Source: Calditrichales bacterium MX18-03
Lineage (GTDB): Bacteria; Bacillota; Clostridia; Lutisporales; Lutisporaceae
Direction of reading: 5' to 3'
Length of the DNA stretch: 64,000 bases
Assembly (NCBI GenBank): GCA_021083345.1
Contig: JAJGRE010000006.1
Location: forward strand, 186,001 to 250,000
Every line of letters begins with the position of its first letter. The stretch's first letter is position 1. The position numbers were made by a program, and so were the translations under genes. Below the pieces are notes generated by a model, which worked only from the letters and a program-made list of their open reading frames with translations, searched no databases and was not told where the DNA came from. Positions 17,012-25,919 of the stretch are shown here, piece after piece.

Positions 17012-19535
17012 TGGATTCAATGATATTCAGCTTTGAGGCTTTTGCTGCCGGACTGAGCGATGCGATCAGCGTGATGATGATGCCGCTTGCAAAGGCGCCG
17101 GTCAACACGGCGGGAGTAGTTTGCACCTTTATTTCCGGCAGGTCGATAGCCCGCAGCAGATACGGCAGGATTGCAACCATCGGCAAACCGGCCAGGACAC
17201 CGGCTGTTCCTCCGATAATTCCGCCGCTTAAGGCTTCGATCACAATCATTTTGATCACCTGTCTCCGGCTCATGCCGCTGGAGCGCATAACAGCCAGGAT
17301 GCGCTTCCTGTCAAAAAAACCGATGGCGAAATTATTCATAATGCCGAAAATGCCGATCACCATTGCCATCACCGCAAAGCCTTGCATGATTCCCAGGATA
17401 GCGGCATTATCTTCCTCATCCAGCATTTCAAAACCCCGCTTGGTCAGCATAAAGATTTCCTTGTCCCTGAACCGCTCTTTTATGTCCTCCACAACCACAT
17501 CAGGGTCCTTATCCGTTTTGACATATATATCATTATAATAGCGTGCCTTCATATCCAATCGGAGATATCTTTCCGAAGCAAGCGCCAGCTGTCCGTTTTC
17601 CCATACGGTGGAAAGGAAGCCGATGATCTTATAGGCCTGTTCCCCGGTAGGCGTATTGAGAATGACCGTATCTCCCAGGCTCACACCGTACTTCTTCTTC
17701 AATGTGTTGCTGAGCAGCAAGCTCCTTTCTGACTCAAGCGCGCTAAAAAGCTGCGCCTCGTCCCCTTCAACATGGAAGTCCAGATATTTTCCATGCTTAT
17801 TGGGGTCCGTTCCCATGATATCGGTAATGAATTCCCTCTTCCATGGGCTGCGGCCGTTGATTTTTAGCACCTCAACCTGCTGCGCACTATAGCAGCCGTA
17901 CACGTCTTCCACCCCTTCTATTCCGGCTATGATGCCCGCCTTTTGGCGGTCCGCCTGATCAATATAAGGGATGCGGATGTCATAGTACATATCCCGGTAT
18001 ACGTTTGCCGACTCCTTTATCACGGTATGGCTGATAGTAAAGATCAGCAGCAAGCTGGAAATACCGATGGCCAATAGGGAAATATTGTTCTGAATGCTCT
18101 TGTTGCCCCGGAGATTCTTGGCTGCCAGAATACCCTCATTTCCAAAGACCCCGGCATAAGTCCGCTGGAAAAGCTGTACAAAAAGCTCGATGATCCATGG
18201 AATACATAGAATCAATCCCAATACAGAGGTGGCCATGCCGCCGATGCTTGCAGCCACTGCAAGCTTCACAGGAACCGTTGCAGGGATCAGGAGTGAAGCT
18301 GCAATGATGGCGACCCCTGCAAAGCCTTTCCATCTTTTTTTACTGGTACCCCGCTCCAGCCGGTTCAGCACAATTTCCTTCACAGGTATTCTGGAGGCCT
18401 TCAAAATGGGTATCAATGAGCTTAAAAAAGATAGGAGGACAGCAGCAGTAAACGCCGCAACGAGATGCTGAAAGGAAAAGCTCAGCGCCACCTTCAGGCC
18501 GGCTGCCCGGTCATAAGGGGTCATCAATGAATTGGTGACGATATATAAGGCTCCGATGCCCGACAAGCAGCCCGAAATACCGCCTATCACGCCGTAGCAC
18601 AGGCTTTCAGCCAGCAATACCATATCCGTTGTCATTTTGGCAGCTCCGATGCTTCTGAAGGTACCGATAACGGGAAGCCTTTCAGCGATAATGACGAGAA
18701 AGGAGGTGTATATGATAAAAATGCTGACGCAGGATACCAGAACGGTCATCATCAGAAACGGGACGCTGTAGGACTCCAGCCCCCGCTCAATATCCTCCTG
18801 AGGCAGCGTTTCTCTCACCACATACCGGCTGTATACATTGGCCAAGGCTTCGATCAGAGCCTGCTTTTTGCTCATGTCCCTGGGCTTCAGGTAAACCAGG
18901 TTGACCTGCTTGCCGTTACTTTTAAGGCTGCTTAAGGTATCCCTGGGCATAATAGCCATAACGGTATGGCCATCGTCAGAAAAAACCCCCGCAGACGCCG
19001 CAACCGCGGCTATATGAAAGCGGTGCTGTGCCCCTTCGATTTCAAGGTCCAGCTGCGCTCCTGCCTCCAGTCCATACTTCTCTGCCGTGCTTTCACTGAT
19101 GATCAGCTTCTTCCCTGAAAACGGGTATAACCGATTTTGCCTTGTTAGCTGTACCGGGTTCATGGCTGCCAGATCATCCAGTTCATACCCGCGGAGCTCC
19201 AGCCGTACTGGCCTGGCATGGCCGCCCGCCTCCCTATAACGAAAGACCCCTGAGCCTGTAACGACGCCTATAATATATTCCACATCGCCATAAAAGCTTT
19301 TGGCTGCCCTCATATTGACGTAATCAACCGGCGACTCCTCCCCGGCATGGATCATGATTTCGGCTGTTCCGAAACTTTGGCGGATCCGTTCTGTCACCAT
19401 CCCCTCGATGGTTTCCGAAACCGCAACGGAGGCAAAAAACAGTGCGGTGGAAATCAGGATGGCAAAAATAATCAGGAAGGTGCGGAACTTCTTTTCTTTG
19501 ATATTACGAAGTGTGAACCTTAAAATAATCCACAT
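16998..19535 (-). CDS. FtsX-type ABC transporter permease (copy 1)
   Basis: This 845-residue permease of the MacB/FtsX superfamily has an N-terminal helix after LRNIKEKKFRTFLI, a large extracellular domain, three helices at about 255-385 and a duplicate core with further helices. The second FtsX core ends SLSPAAKASKLNIIESIKYE. It is a full-length paralogue of the permease at 21303, sharing start and end motifs. It is the last gene of the minus-strand unit permease-ATPase-adaptor-permease and begins 32 nt after the adaptor. The two permeases probably pair around one ATPase dimer. Substrate is unknown; peptides, lipids or antibiotics are possible. Confidence 0.88.
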   Translation of the reverse strand: MWIILRFTLRNIKEKKFRTFLIIFAILISTALFFASVAVSETIEGMVTERIRQSFGTAEIMIHAGEESPVDYVNMRAAKSFYGDVEYIIGVVTGSGVFRYREAGGHARPVRLELRGYELDDLAAMNPVQLTRQNRLYPFSGKKLIISESTAEKYGLEAGAQLDLEIEGAQHRFHIAAVAASAGVFSDDGHTVMAIMPRDTLSSLKSNGKQVNLVYLKPRDMSKKQALIEALANVYSRYVVRETLPQEDIERGLESYSVPFLMMTVLVSCVSIFIIYTSFLVIIAERLPVIGTFRSIGAAKMTTDMVLLAESLCYGVIGGISGCLSGIGALYIVTNSLMTPYDRAAGLKVALSFSFQHLVAAFTAAVLLSFLSSLIPILKASRIPVKEIVLNRLERGTSKKRWKGFAGVAIIAASLLIPATVPVKLAVAASIGGMATSVLGLILCIPWIIELFVQLFQRTYAGVFGNEGILAAKNLRGNKSIQNNISLLAIGISSLLLIFTISHTVIKESANVYRDMYYDIRIPYIDQADRQKAGIIAGIEGVEDVYGCYSAQQVEVLKINGRSPWKREFITDIMGTDPNKHGKYLDFHVEGDEAQLFSALESERSLLLSNTLKKKYGVSLGDTVILNTPTGEQAYKIIGFLSTVWENGQLALASERYLRLDMKARYYNDIYVKTDKDPDVVVEDIKERFRDKEIFMLTKRGFEMLDEEDNAAILGIMQGFAVMAMVIGIFGIMNNFAIGFFDRKRILAVMRSSGMSRRQVIKMIVIEALSGGIIGGTAGVLAGLPMVAILPYLLRAIDLPEIKVQTTPAVLTGAFASGIIITLIASLSPAAKASKLNIIESIKYE

Positions 19536-19567
19536 AAGCGCCGCCTGCCTTCCTGATCCATTCTGTT

Positions 19568-20617
19568 TTATTCCATATCGATTTTGACATCCACATTAAA
19601 ATTAGGCAATAAGAACGCGTCCTTCTGATCGATGGTGATCTCTACCGGCACCACAGTTTCCCCGTTTTCCACCATGGCCTGCCCTGCAAGGCTCAGCACC
19701 TTGCCTTTATAGGCCTTTCCCTTATCGGCCAGCGGAATGATTTCCACTGCGGCCCCCAGCTTGACATCCTTTATGAATTCTTCCGCCACGTTGGCTTTTA
19801 CCACCATGGTATCCAGGTTCATCAGGCTCAGCACCTTATCCCCTGAACCGATCCGGTCTCCCACCTTGTAGCCGATGTCATATACAATGCCATCCATGTC
19901 TGCCGCCAGTGTGTTTCCTTTGATATAGCTCTTTTCCGTCATATTTTTCAGAACCCGGATTTCGCTTTCTATAGTGGCGGTCCGTTCTTTGGCTATGGCA
20001 ATGCTGTCGTTCAGCTCCTTATTGCCCAGCTTTTTCTCATGCAGTGCAATATCCAGGCTGTAACGGATATCGTCCACTGCCTTCTTTGCTGCATCAACGG
20101 ATTTGACAAATGTGTCATAATCATGCTTGGACAAGGAGCCGGACTGGTAAAGGGTTTCCTGGGCTTCCTGGTCCTTCAGCCCCTTTTGATAAAGAGAATC
20201 GGCATAGGACAGGTCGCTGACCAGCTTTTTGATATCGGGGTCGCTGTTGTTTTCCAGCTGCTCCTCCAGAAGCTTGTTCTGGAGCTTCTGCACTTCCAGT
20301 CTCGCCGTATTCAACTCGTGCTGTTTCTTCGTCAGTTCGGACTGATAATCCTTCATATTCAGCGTTATCAAGATGTCACCCTGCTTGACCCGCTGGCCTT
20401 CCTTCACATGAACCGCTTCGACCACCGGTTCGAAATCCAGGTTTATATTCCGGATCTCGTTGATTTCCACCTTACCGAAGGCTTCCACAGTTTTTTTCTG
20501 TTCCGGCGTCGGCGTCGCCTCAGCGGAGGTGCTCTCTGCCGGCTTGCTGCAGCCCACAGAGAGCAGCAGGCTTCCCGCCAGTATTGCAAGGATTGCTTTT
20601 TTCCGTATCGTCATCAT
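19568..20617 (-). CDS. HlyD/RND-type efflux adaptor lipoprotein
   Basis: This 349-residue adaptor has a lipoprotein signal (AGSLLLSVGCS, Cys at about 23). A split biotinyl-lipoyl-like domain is visible as VHVKEGQRVKQGDILITLN and DGIVYDIGYKVGDRIGSGD, either side of a coiled-coil hairpin at about 105-220. A beta-barrel region follows. In Gram-positive bacteria such adaptors work outside the membrane with MacB-like permeases. The ATG overlaps the upstream ATPase stop (TAATG), so translation is coupled. Confidence 0.9.
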   Translation of the reverse strand: MMTIRKKAILAILAGSLLLSVGCSKPAESTSAEATPTPEQKKTVEAFGKVEINEIRNINLDFEPVVEAVHVKEGQRVKQGDILITLNMKDYQSELTKKQHELNTARLEVQKLQNKLLEEQLENNSDPDIKKLVSDLSYADSLYQKGLKDQEAQETLYQSGSLSKHDYDTFVKSVDAAKKAVDDIRYSLDIALHEKKLGNKELNDSIAIAKERTATIESEIRVLKNMTEKSYIKGNTLAADMDGIVYDIGYKVGDRIGSGDKVLSLMNLDTMVVKANVAEEFIKDVKLGAAVEIIPLADKGKAYKGKVLSLAGQAMVENGETVVPVEITIDQKDAFLLPNFNVDVKIDME

Positions 20618-21288
20618 TAAGACACCTTCCCATCTCTCACATTAATCGTTCTATTTCCATACTCTGCAGCTTCCCTTGAGTGGGTGACCTGCACAATGGT
20701 TTTCCCTTGCTCCTTGTTAATCCGCTGCAGCAGCTTCATCACCTCGGTGCCGGTCTTGCTGTCCAGATTACCTATCGGCTCATCCGCCAGTATGATATCC
20801 GGCTCATTGATCAGTGCTCTGGCAATAGCAACACGCTGCTGCTGGCCTCCCGAAAGTTCCCTGGGCGTATGGTGCCGCCGGTCTGAGAGCCCTACGATTT
20901 CCAGTATCTCATCCAAACGGCTACGGTACGCCTTCATTTTCTTGCCGTCCAGCAATACCGGCAGCATAACGTTCTCTTCAACATTCAGGTTGGGTATCAG
21001 GTTATAAAACTGAAAGACAAAGCCGATATCCCGCCGCCGCATGATGCTTTGCTCCTTGTCTTTCATGACGGCCAGCTCCTTCCCCTTGATCCGGATACTG
21101 CCGGAGGTAGGCTTGTCGAGGCCGCCGATCAGATAAAGCAGCGTACTTTTGCCTGATCCGGAGGGTCCCATGATGGAGACAAACTCCCCTTTGCCGATGG
21201 TGACGTTGATATCCTTCAGCACCTCAACATCCAGCATTCCCAGCTTAAAGGTCTTGAACAGACCATTGGTTTCTATAATGGCTTCCAT
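20617..21288 (-). CDS. MacB/LolD-type ABC transporter ATP-binding protein
   Basis: This 223-residue ATPase has Walker A GPSGSGKST, the signature LSGGQQQRVAIARAL and Walker B IILADEPIGNLDS, as in the MacB/LolD/FtsE subgroup that pairs with FtsX-type permeases. I place the start at ATG 21288, 11 nt after GGAG; the upstream GTG at 21300 touches the ribosome-binding site. It lies between the upstream permease (3 nt after its stop in the long reading) and the adaptor. One ATPase gene apparently serves both permeases. Confidence 0.93.
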   Translation of the reverse strand: MEAIIETNGLFKTFKLGMLDVEVLKDINVTIGKGEFVSIMGPSGSGKSTLLYLIGGLDKPTSGSIRIKGKELAVMKDKEQSIMRRRDIGFVFQFYNLIPNLNVEENVMLPVLLDGKKMKAYRSRLDEILEIVGLSDRRHHTPRELSGGQQQRVAIARALINEPDIILADEPIGNLDSKTGTEVMKLLQRINKEQGKTIVQVTHSREAAEYGNRTINVRDGKVS

Positions 21289-21302
21289 TTTGGCATGCAC
21301 TC

Positions 21303-23801
21303 CTATTCATATTTTATCGCTTCCATTATGTTCAGTTTCGAAGATTTCATTGCCGGGCTGAGGGATGCAATCAGCGTCACGACTGTACCGCCAATCAGCC
21401 CCTGTGCGAAAAGCAGTCCGGAATAGTGCACGGGGATAGGCATGTCGATTGCTTTCAGCAGGTAAGGAATGACAGAGATCAGCAGTATGCCTGTCAGGAT
21501 TCCCACGGCACCCCCGATAAGACCTCCCGTCAGCGCCTCAATGAAGATCATTTTGATAGATTGGCCTTTGCTCATTCCATTGGCCCGCATCATAGCCAGG
21601 CCCCGCTTCCGCTCCATGAAGCTGATAGCAAAATTATTCAATATACCAAACACACCTATAACCATGGTCATGATGGAAAAGATCCTGAAGATGCCGAACA
21701 AGGCTGTATTGGCTTCGTTGTTCTCCCTTTCCATCCCCGCAACGGTTTGGATATAAAGCTGCTGATCCTTGAAGGATTCCTTGATCCTTTCCTTCAGGAC
21801 TTCCGGATCCTCATCCGTTTTGACCAATACCTCACTGATGTATTTCAGCTTCCAGTCCGATTTTAGGAAACGGTCGCCGATCACAGCCGTCTGGCCGTTC
21901 TGAAACAGCGTCTCGCAAAATCCGATAACCCTGTACTCCCGGTCACCGGTCTTTGTATTCAGCACAAGCTTATCACCTATCTCCACGCCGAATTTATATT
22001 TCAGCGCATTGGAGATGATGATGCTTCTGCTCTGGCTCAACTCATCGACCAGCGCATTTGCATCACCAAGGATACCCACATCTATATAATCGTTGAATTT
22101 GACCCTGTCTGCGCCGTAGAGCAGCATGATTCTATCTTTTCCGTCACCAACACCGATATCATGAACATACATGTTTCCATATACGGCATCAACTCCTTCA
22201 ACCCGCTCCACTTTACCGAGCTTCTCCCGGTCTGCTTCGTCAATGTAGAACCTCACCGCATAATGATAGCCCCTGTAGGCATTGGCGACTTCCTTGAATA
22301 CGCTGAAGCTGATGGTGTTGATAAGGAGCAGGGCCGAAATTCCCATGGCCAATAGAGAAATATTGTTCAGGATGTTTTTGTTATCCCTCAGGTTCTTGAC
22401 TGCCAGAGTTCCCTCATTGCCAAAGATGAAAATATACGCCTTCTCGAATATTTTTATAAAACCCGCTGTCAGATAAGGTATCAGTAATACTATGGATATA
22501 GACGCAAAAACCATGCAGAACATGTCAAAGGTTACGGCAATTTTTCTTGGCATATACTGTGGCAGCAAGAGTACCGTTGCAAAAAGCAGGATTCCCGCCG
22601 CCAGCTTCCATTTCCTTCTTTTCTTTGTCGTGTCGATTTTATTCAGAACGATATCTTTGACGGATATCTTGGATACCTTAATAATCGGGACCAAAGAGCT
22701 GATCACCGATAATACCACTGCCAATATAAAAGCAGTGGCCAGCTGTACCGGTGAGTAACTGATCTGGGCTGCAAACCCCGCTGCCTTATCTGCAGGTGTC
22801 AGCAGCATATTGGCCATGATATACAGCATGCCGATTCCCAGACCGCAGCCCAGTGCTCCCCCTATGATCCCATAGGTCATGCTCTCCGCCAGGAGTACCA
22901 TGTCGGTCATTGTTTTGGTGGCGCCGATGCTTCTGAAGGTTCCGATAACCGGCAGCATTTCAGTGGTAATGACCCGGAATGAGGTATAGATGATAAAAAC
23001 ACTGATAAAGAGTACCAGCACCACCATCATCATGAAAGGAACGGTAAAAGTGCTGGCGTTGCGCTTGATATCCTCTTCCGGGATAGCCTCCCTGACGCTG
23101 TACCGGTTATATATCTTTGACAGTTGCTCAATCAGCGCCTGTTTTTCTGCCAGATCCTTGGGTTTTGCATAAATCGCGGTAACCTGTCCTTCCATATCGT
23201 AAAGACCGGCCAGGAATGCCCTTGGTATAATTGCATTGGTGCTTTGCCCGTCTTCCTGGAAGATTCCGGCCGGCTTGGCAATGCCGCTGACAGTAAACCG
23301 ATGCTTTTGTCTGTCAATCTCGATATCAAGGACATTACCCGGCGCAAGCCGGTATTTTTTCGCCGTGTTTTGGCTGATGATGATTTTCTTGCCGTTAAAG
23401 GGGTACAGCTTCTGCTCTGCAGTCAATGCAACAGGATTCATCTGCTGCAGCTCTTCCATATCAAACCCATGCAGGTCTATCCGAATGGACTCATCCCTGC
23501 CAACTTTATAGATACCGCTTCCATGGATGGTGCCGGCCACGTATTCCAGCTTGTCGCCCAAGCGCTGGGCAAAGGCCATGCTCATGGACCGGGAAGGGGA
23601 CTTCTCGTTGGCTGTTATGAGGATTTCCGCCGATCCCACAGCCTTGCGGATCCGGTCCACCACAATCTTCTCCACCGAGCCCGACATGGCATCGGCGGCA
23701 AAGAACAGAGCAGCGGACATTGTGATGGAAAATAAGATCAGAAAGGTCCTGAACTTCTTTTCTTTTATGTTTCTTAATACAAACCGGAAGATGATTCCCA
23801 T
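21303..23801 (-). CDS. FtsX-type ABC transporter permease (copy 2)
   Basis: This 832-residue permease is paralogous to the one at 16998. Both begin with a hydrophobic lead, LRNIKEKKFRTFLI, and end SSKLNIMEAIKYE or similar. Large extracellular domains lie at about 50-240 and 510-690, and helices group at about 255-390 and 720-815. It is the first gene of the efflux unit. The 378 nt upstream leader contains nested inverted repeats (23975-24058) that may affect expression. Confidence 0.88.
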   Translation of the reverse strand: MGIIFRFVLRNIKEKKFRTFLILFSITMSAALFFAADAMSGSVEKIVVDRIRKAVGSAEILITANEKSPSRSMSMAFAQRLGDKLEYVAGTIHGSGIYKVGRDESIRIDLHGFDMEELQQMNPVALTAEQKLYPFNGKKIIISQNTAKKYRLAPGNVLDIEIDRQKHRFTVSGIAKPAGIFQEDGQSTNAIIPRAFLAGLYDMEGQVTAIYAKPKDLAEKQALIEQLSKIYNRYSVREAIPEEDIKRNASTFTVPFMMMVVLVLFISVFIIYTSFRVITTEMLPVIGTFRSIGATKTMTDMVLLAESMTYGIIGGALGCGLGIGMLYIMANMLLTPADKAAGFAAQISYSPVQLATAFILAVVLSVISSLVPIIKVSKISVKDIVLNKIDTTKKRRKWKLAAGILLFATVLLLPQYMPRKIAVTFDMFCMVFASISIVLLIPYLTAGFIKIFEKAYIFIFGNEGTLAVKNLRDNKNILNNISLLAMGISALLLINTISFSVFKEVANAYRGYHYAVRFYIDEADREKLGKVERVEGVDAVYGNMYVHDIGVGDGKDRIMLLYGADRVKFNDYIDVGILGDANALVDELSQSRSIIISNALKYKFGVEIGDKLVLNTKTGDREYRVIGFCETLFQNGQTAVIGDRFLKSDWKLKYISEVLVKTDEDPEVLKERIKESFKDQQLYIQTVAGMERENNEANTALFGIFRIFSIMTMVIGVFGILNNFAISFMERKRGLAMMRANGMSKGQSIKMIFIEALTGGLIGGAVGILTGILLISVIPYLLKAIDMPIPVHYSGLLFAQGLIGGTVVTLIASLSPAMKSSKLNIMEAIKYE

Positions 23802-24179
23802 AATGCACCCCGTTAAACTGTTATCAAGCCCTGATACACACAGTTATAGATGACGCCGCGCTATCACAAACAACTTAGAAGCTCTTTACAGACTTACCTG
23901 CTTTTACCTTAGAGCTTCTTAGTTATATACGGAAAACAGCCATTTTTTGTCTGATGCAAAAAACGGCAAAAAAAACCACCATATTATGGTTAAAAAAAAG
24001 GAAAGCTATGGAGGAGATACCAATAGCTTTTAAAATGACTCAACCATTTTTTGGTGGTGCTTGACTATTTCAATTGGGACTATGTTTATCAAATTTGAAT
24101 TGTAGTACAAATGCAGACTTTTTCGAAAATTTAGTTAAATCAAAGAATGAATTTATTATATAATGTAGAGAATTAAATG
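23802..24179. other. Leader/intergenic region between GGDEF gene and efflux operon
   Basis: No gene is seen. The region holds nested inverted repeats at 23975-24058, followed on the minus strand by T runs. A further pair of arms, AGAAGCTCT and AGAGCTTCT, lies at about 23877-23925. It can be read as terminator plus promoter, or as a structured 5' leader of the efflux operon. Confidence 0.4.
23975..24058 (-). repeat. Nested inverted repeat, possible terminator/attenuator
   Basis: The outer arms at 23975-23991 and 24042-24058 are complementary at 14 of 17 positions. The inner arms AAAGCTAT/ATAGCTTT lie at 24002-24009 and 24023-24030. Downstream on the minus strand is GGTTTTTTTTGCCG. It lies between the GGDEF gene stop and the efflux operon start. 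Confidence 0.5.
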
Positions 24180-25445
24180 TCAATCTTTTTCCAAAAATAT
24201 TTCATTCAGCTGCCCATGCACCGTTTTCTTGTTCTTATACATCTCCTTGTCGGCCTTTGCAATCAATGCATCCACCTTGCAGTCCTCCTGGGGAAGATAC
24301 TCTGCAAATCCGCAGCTCAAGCCAAGGCTATACGGTCGTTGAACGCCTGTGTTGTATTGTCTGATGCGCTCCAGCACCCGCTCCCATACTATAGCAGCCT
24401 GATGAAGCGAGCACTCGGGCAGGATGATCAGAAACTCATCACCTCCAAGACGGCAAAGTGTATCCGACTCACGGATGATCTCCCTGATAACGGCGGAGGT
24501 TGCTGTGATAAGCTCATCCCCCACCTGGTGGCCGTATACATCGTTGACAATTTTCAAACCGTCGACGTCCACATAACAAATGGTGAAGGGCTCGCCGCTT
24601 CTTTTTGCCGCCTGCACCTGCTTTTCCAGTATGACCAGGCCGGCACGGCGGTTCAAAGCCCCTGTCAGGATATCGGTTGTGGCAAAAACCTGAAGTTTCT
24701 CCTGAACGCTTCGGATCTCACTGATGTCGCGTATAACGCCTACCTTGGCCAATTTATTGCCGTCTTCATCGGTCACATAGGAGTTGGAGGCCAGCACCGG
24801 AAAAACCGTTCCATCTTTTTTTGCATAATATGCTTCATTATTGTAGGCTTCTTCCAGTCCGTCGCATATGCGTGCCCCCTCGCTGGTTTCACATACCCTT
24901 TGCAGGATGATCTCGCTGTCTTTCCCTGCTATCTCCGCTTCGGAGTAGCCGAAGGTCTCCACGAAAGCTTTATTGACAAACAGCAGCTTGTTTTGGATAT
25001 CGGTAATATAAACACTTTCTCCGATGCTCATGACGGCATGGGACAGCATCCGGAGCTGCTTCTGATAGCGCATACGCCGGACGGCATTGTCGATAGTAAC
25101 GGGCAAAACCTTCAGATAACTGCCTTTGACATCCTTGATCAGGTAATCGAAAGCGCCTTCCCTCAGAGCCATAACAGCAATCTCTTCATTTCCGGCACCG
25201 GTAGTGATGATGACGGGTGTATCCTGCAAATGCCGCAAAAAGTCAAAGGCGGTACCGTCACCAAGCATATAATCGGTGATAATGACATCAAACCGGGTAT
25301 GCTGCAGGAGCGCCTTTGCGTCATTAGCGGAATCCACGATCTTATATTCATAGGAGAGCGCATTGCTTTCCATCATTTTTCTGAATGCCATCTGATCAAT
25401 CCGATCATCCTCGATCAAGAGCACCTTATACGTATTTCCTGCCAT
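24180..25445 (-). CDS. REC-PAS-GGDEF diguanylate cyclase
   Basis: This 421-residue response regulator has three domains: receiver (about 5-120, phosphoacceptor Asp58 in IITDYMLGDG), PAS (about 140-255) and GGDEF (about 265-415). The active-site GGDEF is at 334-338, and an RESD inhibitory I-site sits five residues before it at 325-328. It should therefore make c-di-GMP under product control. I chose ATG 25445, 4-5 nt after AGGTGAG, over the GTG at 25454. It follows the REC/kinase pair at 25500-27114 on the same strand, and that kinase may phosphorylate it. Confidence 0.93.
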   Translation of the reverse strand: MAGNTYKVLLIEDDRIDQMAFRKMMESNALSYEYKIVDSANDAKALLQHTRFDVIITDYMLGDGTAFDFLRHLQDTPVIITTGAGNEEIAVMALREGAFDYLIKDVKGSYLKVLPVTIDNAVRRMRYQKQLRMLSHAVMSIGESVYITDIQNKLLFVNKAFVETFGYSEAEIAGKDSEIILQRVCETSEGARICDGLEEAYNNEAYYAKKDGTVFPVLASNSYVTDEDGNKLAKVGVIRDISEIRSVQEKLQVFATTDILTGALNRRAGLVILEKQVQAAKRSGEPFTICYVDVDGLKIVNDVYGHQVGDELITATSAVIREIIRESDTLCRLGGDEFLIILPECSLHQAAIVWERVLERIRQYNTGVQRPYSLGLSCGFAEYLPQEDCKVDALIAKADKEMYKNKKTVHGQLNEIFLEKD

Positions 25446-25499
25446 ATTTCTCACCTCAAAATCAATCTATCCGTGATATGACTGCATGCTTCATGACGG

Positions 25500-25919
25500 C
25501 TAATCCGGCATGTCGCTCAAGGTCCAATACATATCAATGGTCTTCATTACTTCCACAAAGTTCAAATAGCTGACCGGCTTTACAATATAGCCCGCTACGC
25601 ACAGCCGGAAGCTCTCCACCTTATCCTGGTCCTGATTGGATGTAGTCAGCACGATAACCGGCAGCAGCTTCAGACTTTCATTCTGCTTGATAAGCCGCAG
25701 AAACTCAATGCCGTTCATTCTAGGCATGTTAAGGTCCAGCAAAATGATGCAGGGCTTCTCATTCTCACCGTTTTCCAGATAAGCCAGAGCTTCCTCCCCG
25801 TTCTCCGCTACCATCAGCTCATTGGACACATTGAGCTCCTTGAGCGCCCGCTTGACGGTCATGACATCGATCCGGTCATCCTCCACAAGCAGTATTGGCT
25901 TTTTATTTCTCATGCTCAT
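25500..25919 (-). CDS. Rcp1-type single-domain response regulator
   Basis: This 139-residue receiver-only protein has VEDDRID near the N-terminus, phosphoacceptor Asp62 in LLDLNMPRMNG, a Thr-Thr pair in VLTTSN and a Lys in IVKPVS. The sequence resembles regulators paired with bacteriophytochrome-type kinases. It overlaps the 3' end of the kinase gene at 25903 by 17 nt, so the two are translationally coupled. There is no output domain; phosphate may pass on to other proteins. Confidence 0.92.
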   Translation of the reverse strand: MSMRNKKPILLVEDDRIDVMTVKRALKELNVSNELMVAENGEEALAYLENGENEKPCIILLDLNMPRMNGIEFLRLIKQNESLKLLPVIVLTTSNQDQDKVESFRLCVAGYIVKPVSYLNFVEVMKTIDMYWTLSDMPD

